Assembly: GCA_951799445.1 (NCBI GenBank)
Contig: OX637290.1
Span: 5,582,501 to 5,646,500, forward strand
Length of the DNA: 64,000 nt
DNA from: Pseudisothecium myosuroides
Lineage: Eukaryota; Streptophyta; Bryopsida; Hypnales; Lembophyllaceae
Direction: 5' to 3'
The notes under the pieces are model-generated. The model searched no databases. It was not told the DNA's origin and worked only from the letters and a program-made list of their open reading frames with translations. Both the position numbers and the translations under genes were made by a program. Positions 60,451-64,000 of the stretch are shown piece by piece (the first letter of the stretch is position 1; the number at the start of each line of letters is the position of its first letter).

Positions 60451-62299
60451 TGTACAGAGAGACAGTATTGTATGTCGTTCGGTGGTTCGTTTTTTCATCC
60501 ATTTTTTTTCCGACGACAAAGCCAGTCCACTTAGGGACTGCAATTACGACAGGCTTGCCTTCAAATGGGCATCTTCATTTTTAGAAAAATCAGAGAGTAC
60601 AGAGTGGTCAAGAACGTGTAAAATTTTTGCTTTGCCCGGTTGATCCAGGCAGCTACTGCCTCGGAATTGCTGCAGTTTTTTTCCTTATGTGGGCAGCCAC
60701 GGAGGCGGGCAGTACAGTACATTTGCTTGCATCATACTGTTTCAAAAAGCTCTGGTCTGCATCTTAAAATATTTTAATAATGGACGGTATGATAGTCATT
60801 GAAGAATAAGAGTATGCACCAAGGCTATGTAGCATGACACTTGTCACAATCCATAAAGAATGCCTTCCTCTGAAATTCTAGAAGGATGAAGACGTCGACT
60901 GATTCTTCAATGCTCTGAACTCACATGTAGACTAAATGGAGGAGACTACTATATACAATGGCATGTAAAACGACGGTTACGCCTACCTCTATATTGTAGA
61001 AGGCAATGAATCACACCTGTCTAAGTCATTATTTCCATATATAATTTCATTTATCAAAAACAACTTCTAGTACACAATAAAAGCATTGCAACGTTTGTGT
61101 ATACCAATGCACATTTACAAATAAAGAAATTGCAACTTCAGCAGCACTCATTCATGTCTCTCAATTTTGTAATGAAATTCGACAAAGTGGCCGTCCTCTG
61201 CATTCAAGTATTGTCAGTTGCACTCCTTGACCAGCACTCCTCAGTGAAGCATAAGAACTGATTCCAAACACTGCATGAGGCCCCTGTGCAAAAATTGTAG
61301 TCTTGTATTTCCACTTCCACAGGTCATGAGAGTTCTCATTCGTTATCCAAAACTGTTGGCATTTCCATTTCTTCGAGAGTTCTTCTGTTGTCGATCCACC
61401 CGTCCTCTCAGTTTTGTCATCTCCTATAGTTACAGTGCAGTGTGTTGACCCACACTGCCATTTACTCTGTATTCTCTGCTCCCATCGTTCTAGCTGTCGA
61501 CAACTTAGTATTTCGCTTCTAATCTCCGTCACCGTAGACCAGAGCCTCTGTATTGCTGGACATTTGCAGAACACAGAGCAGTACTTAGGACAACATCATA
61601 CATATTCAGTGACTACCAGGTTCCTGTGCAGAGTAATATAGCCAACTTCCATTGCATATGCTTTCTGTTTTCCTACATAGTATACTTCTGTTGTTCTTCA
61701 CGTCTTGTAGAATAAGTACACGTCTCTTCCATTCCGAAGCTGAACAATCGTCCTACTGTCAGTGAAGTCGTTGAAGGTAGCACCTCACGTGGGTTCCTGA
61801 AACCGAATAGATCAACTTCATTGACGAGAACCATCTCCTGTCGTTTTGAAGTGGATCAACACCGTCATTGCTCTGCTTTGCCATTACGACGTCATGAAAA
61901 TGCACTGACATTCTCCGCACATGGCCAACACCTGCCCTCCCACTGACCAACATTCGCCAAATCTGGCATACATTCGTCAAACTATCGCAGTGGACTACTG
62001 CGATAGGAGCGTCAGACACACAGACTCGTCAAATTCTAGGTCTCATCGATCGACGTCAATTACTACGCAAATCAGTGAAGCGTGGTGTAAGAAGACAGGA
62101 CACTCCTCGTGGATTACGATTTCTTTTCCGTCATCATAGCGCAAGAATTCTAGGTTGGAGAGAGCGACTACCGGAGGGACATTCCCAGGGGTTTAGTGAA
62201 GAAGTGAACCACGCATTGAGGTTTCTGCTTTGGCCGGACGTGTCTGCTGCTCAGTGCTTGTGCCGATTCTGCTGGAGAAGTTCCTCCAGTCTTCAGTGA
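60451..62299. other. Transition segment with possible coding pieces
   Basis: Composition shifts from AT-rich to balanced. A minus-strand frame of 137 codons (61161-61574) and plus-strand frames at 61414-61641 and 62075-62299 exist, none with a recognisable domain. The last lies in the same frame as the long open frame that follows and is separated from it by one TGA at 62297-62299. Confidence 0.35.
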
Positions 62300-64000
62300 G
62301 TCTTTCTTCTTGCACTGCTGTCGGGCCTCAGCGGACACCTTCGTAGCGCACTTCCTGGACAAGATGTCGATACATACGACGTCTGCTGCCGGCCGTGCTG
62401 TGTCCCGTATCGGACGCGCTCCTTAACTCGCTCTGAGGCACAGAGCAACAGTGCAGCGTCAAGTCCAGCAGGAGCACTCAGTGATCGAAAAAGAAAAGAG
62501 TACACGGCCACCGTTCTACATGACGACAGTAACAAACGTCGAGGGAAAAGCCCCATGTGTCCCGAGGAAAACACTGGCGTGGAGTTGCCGAAGCTGATGC
62601 CCACTCTCGCAGACACGGACATTGAAAGCACCATCAAACTTCCCGGCGTTCCACATGCTCAAACACCTTCAGTACTGCCGTGGCGAGGCGAGCAGTGGCG
62701 CGTCGTTCCTAGCAGTGACACTACTCTTACTCCGTCTGCTAGTACGCCTATTCCTGTGAGACTTTCCTCTGCACTCATAGCTCCTAGAGTAGCAACTGAG
62801 ACCATGCATGATGAAGTGCATTGGGTTCTCGGTTTGGCAATCCATGCATACGTGCAAAGCAGCAGACGAGAACTAATATACGTTATCATGCTAGACACTG
62901 GGCAGGAGCTTCACATTCCTTGTGGTCATGTGCAACCGCTTCTCCTCCTAAATCAGTTTGATGGAGACGAGGAGTCCATGCCCGCTACTGAGGACTCACA
63001 GCAAGCAGTGAGAGGAGGACATCAGTCATCGGAGGAGTTACAGTGCCGAAGTCATACCTCTTCAGCGGGTGGGCAGTCATTTCCTGAGAAGATGTTGCCG
63101 ACCGATCCCACAAACACGGAGGACGCCGACGACGACTCTTGGCACTCCTGGTACGATTTCTCCACTTTCCCTGAGGCTCGAAGCGACGACCTTCACAAGA
63201 ACAACGAAGTTGATCAGACGAACCTGTCGACACCTGTGGTGCTACCGCTGTCTACTCCCTTCTTGGCTGCTCCCAGTATACGAAAGCGGTCGTCTGATGA
63301 GATAGGACGTCTCTGCACTCAGGTTTCCCCCTCTACTGATGCACCTGAGTTTGCTAAGCTATTCAGGCATGTAATGCGAGACTGTCTCGGACTGCCAAGC
63401 GGGAGGGAAGTGATCATGGACAGAGCGGTTCACGGAGACGCTCGGCAGGCGCCTATCTTCAGGGAAGACAGAGTGGCAAGCGAACTTCCGACCCCACCAA
63501 CTGCAGTGGCGTTGAATATCGGAGCGTGCAGTGCCAGTGGCGTCCAGCTCGACGGCGTTCTGCCAATAATGCAGCCTCACGCGTGGACATCGGTGGCGCC
63601 GGTGACGTCTGCGCCACCCACGACGTTCGAGTTGGAAAACAATGCAGTAAACGACAGACGAATCAAGGACACAGCTCCAGACATTGGGAAGGGCCCTGCT
63701 TGCCAGCATTTGCAGGCACATGTTCAGCAGCTGGACTGGTCAGGTGTACAGTCGCAGGGAGCGGTTATTGCGGGGTCTCCTGCACCTCTGAAGCCCACGT
63801 TACCGTTGGCTCTGTCAAGTGTTCCTGAAATTGGTGAATGCAGCCGGCCCCAACGAACGCGGCGCAATAAATCCGTGAACGCTCCACGGCCTGTGGACAC
63901 AGTGCACCGTACTAAGGGCGCGACGGTGGTTGAGTCGCTGAACGTCGGCTGTCAACCTGTTGGAAACGCAGCGGACATTCCGCGAAGAGGAAGGCGTATA
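62300..64000 (+). CDS. Long open frame of unknown function, running off the window (at least 567 codons)
   Basis: Every codon from 62300 to 64000 in this frame is sense: 567 codons without a stop, in DNA distinctly GC-richer than the preceding 40 kb. In-frame ATGs are at 62555, 62597 and 62804, so a true start is not fixed. The frame also extends upstream of a single TGA (62297) to about 62075. The predicted protein is hydrophilic and rich in Ser, Thr, Pro and acidic residues, with basic clusters (DRKRKEY; SNKRRGKS) and few hydrophobic segments, so mostly disordered. I recognise no domain. It may be the N-terminal part of a transposon protein, given the TTAA/CCCC sequence at 60413, or a host gene continuing to the right. 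Confidence 0.6.

Noticed and set aside
60630..60665. Resemblance to the start of 18S rRNA (cggttgatcc followed by ggcagctactgcc)
   Set aside because: Only about ten bases match well, and the following sequence does not continue as 18S rRNA.
1..64000. CRISPR arrays, operons, bacterial ribosome-binding sites
   Set aside because: The sequence is eukaryotic with spliced genes, and the repeats seen are transposons and minisatellites without regular spacers.

Overview
The window looks like nuclear DNA of a land plant or close streptophyte relative, most likely a non-seed lineage such as a bryophyte; I cannot name the species. The grounds are spliced GT-AG genes for a plant-only pectin galacturonosyltransferase (GAUT) and an R2R3-MYB of the MYB98/MYB64/MYB119 type, CCCTAAA-type motifs, and plant-type CACTA, Stowaway-like and Ty3/Gypsy elements. 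Genes are sparse, about five in 64 kb. They sit in AT-rich DNA full of small transposons.

Layout. 1-8 kb: a decayed Ty3/Gypsy retrotransposon whose polyprotein reads Gag, protease, cytosine-5 DNA methyltransferase (MTase), reverse transcriptase, RNase H, integrase, PHD finger. The MTase lies in frame inside the polyprotein. Stop codons, one frameshift and a Cys-to-Tyr change at the MTase catalytic position show this copy is dead. 8.5-11 kb: a CACTA-type MITE, a relic coding fragment and a TIR element. 10.9-13.1 kb: a three-exon LysM gene with a duplicated upstream block and a TATA tract. 13-16.7 kb: AT-rich, one MITE. 16.7-17.9 kb: an intronless SIS-domain gene resembling 6-phospho-3-hexuloisomerase, with a repeat-bearing insert inside the sugar-phosphate fold. 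18-25 kb: AT-rich spacer with a TTAA-flanked element and diverged tandem repeats. 26.4-30.7 kb: a seven-exon GAUT gene. 31-33 kb: a minisatellite and a TTAA element inserted in a tandem duplication that keeps the empty site. 33.4-36.7 kb: a four-exon MYB gene on the minus strand. 39-43 kb: a Stowaway-like element, a TTAA element and a large foldback element. 43.4-47.4 kb: a broken multi-exon relic resembling CACTA (En/Spm) plant transposon proteins. 49.2-49.7 kb: an orphan terminal exon of a kinase-like protein. 50.4-60.3 kb: CACTA elements, a long direct duplication and more TTAA elements. 60.4-64 kb: a possible TTAA/CCCC element end, then a GC-richer segment with a 567-codon open frame running off the window.

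The host genes do not form a pathway. GAUT acts in Golgi pectin synthesis, the MYB is a nuclear regulator, and the LysM and SIS proteins have unknown roles. The main biological interest is the retroelement, which carries both a chromatin writer (MTase) and a predicted chromatin reader (PHD finger), and the TTAA-targeting MITE family, for which two uninserted target sites can be seen in the same window.
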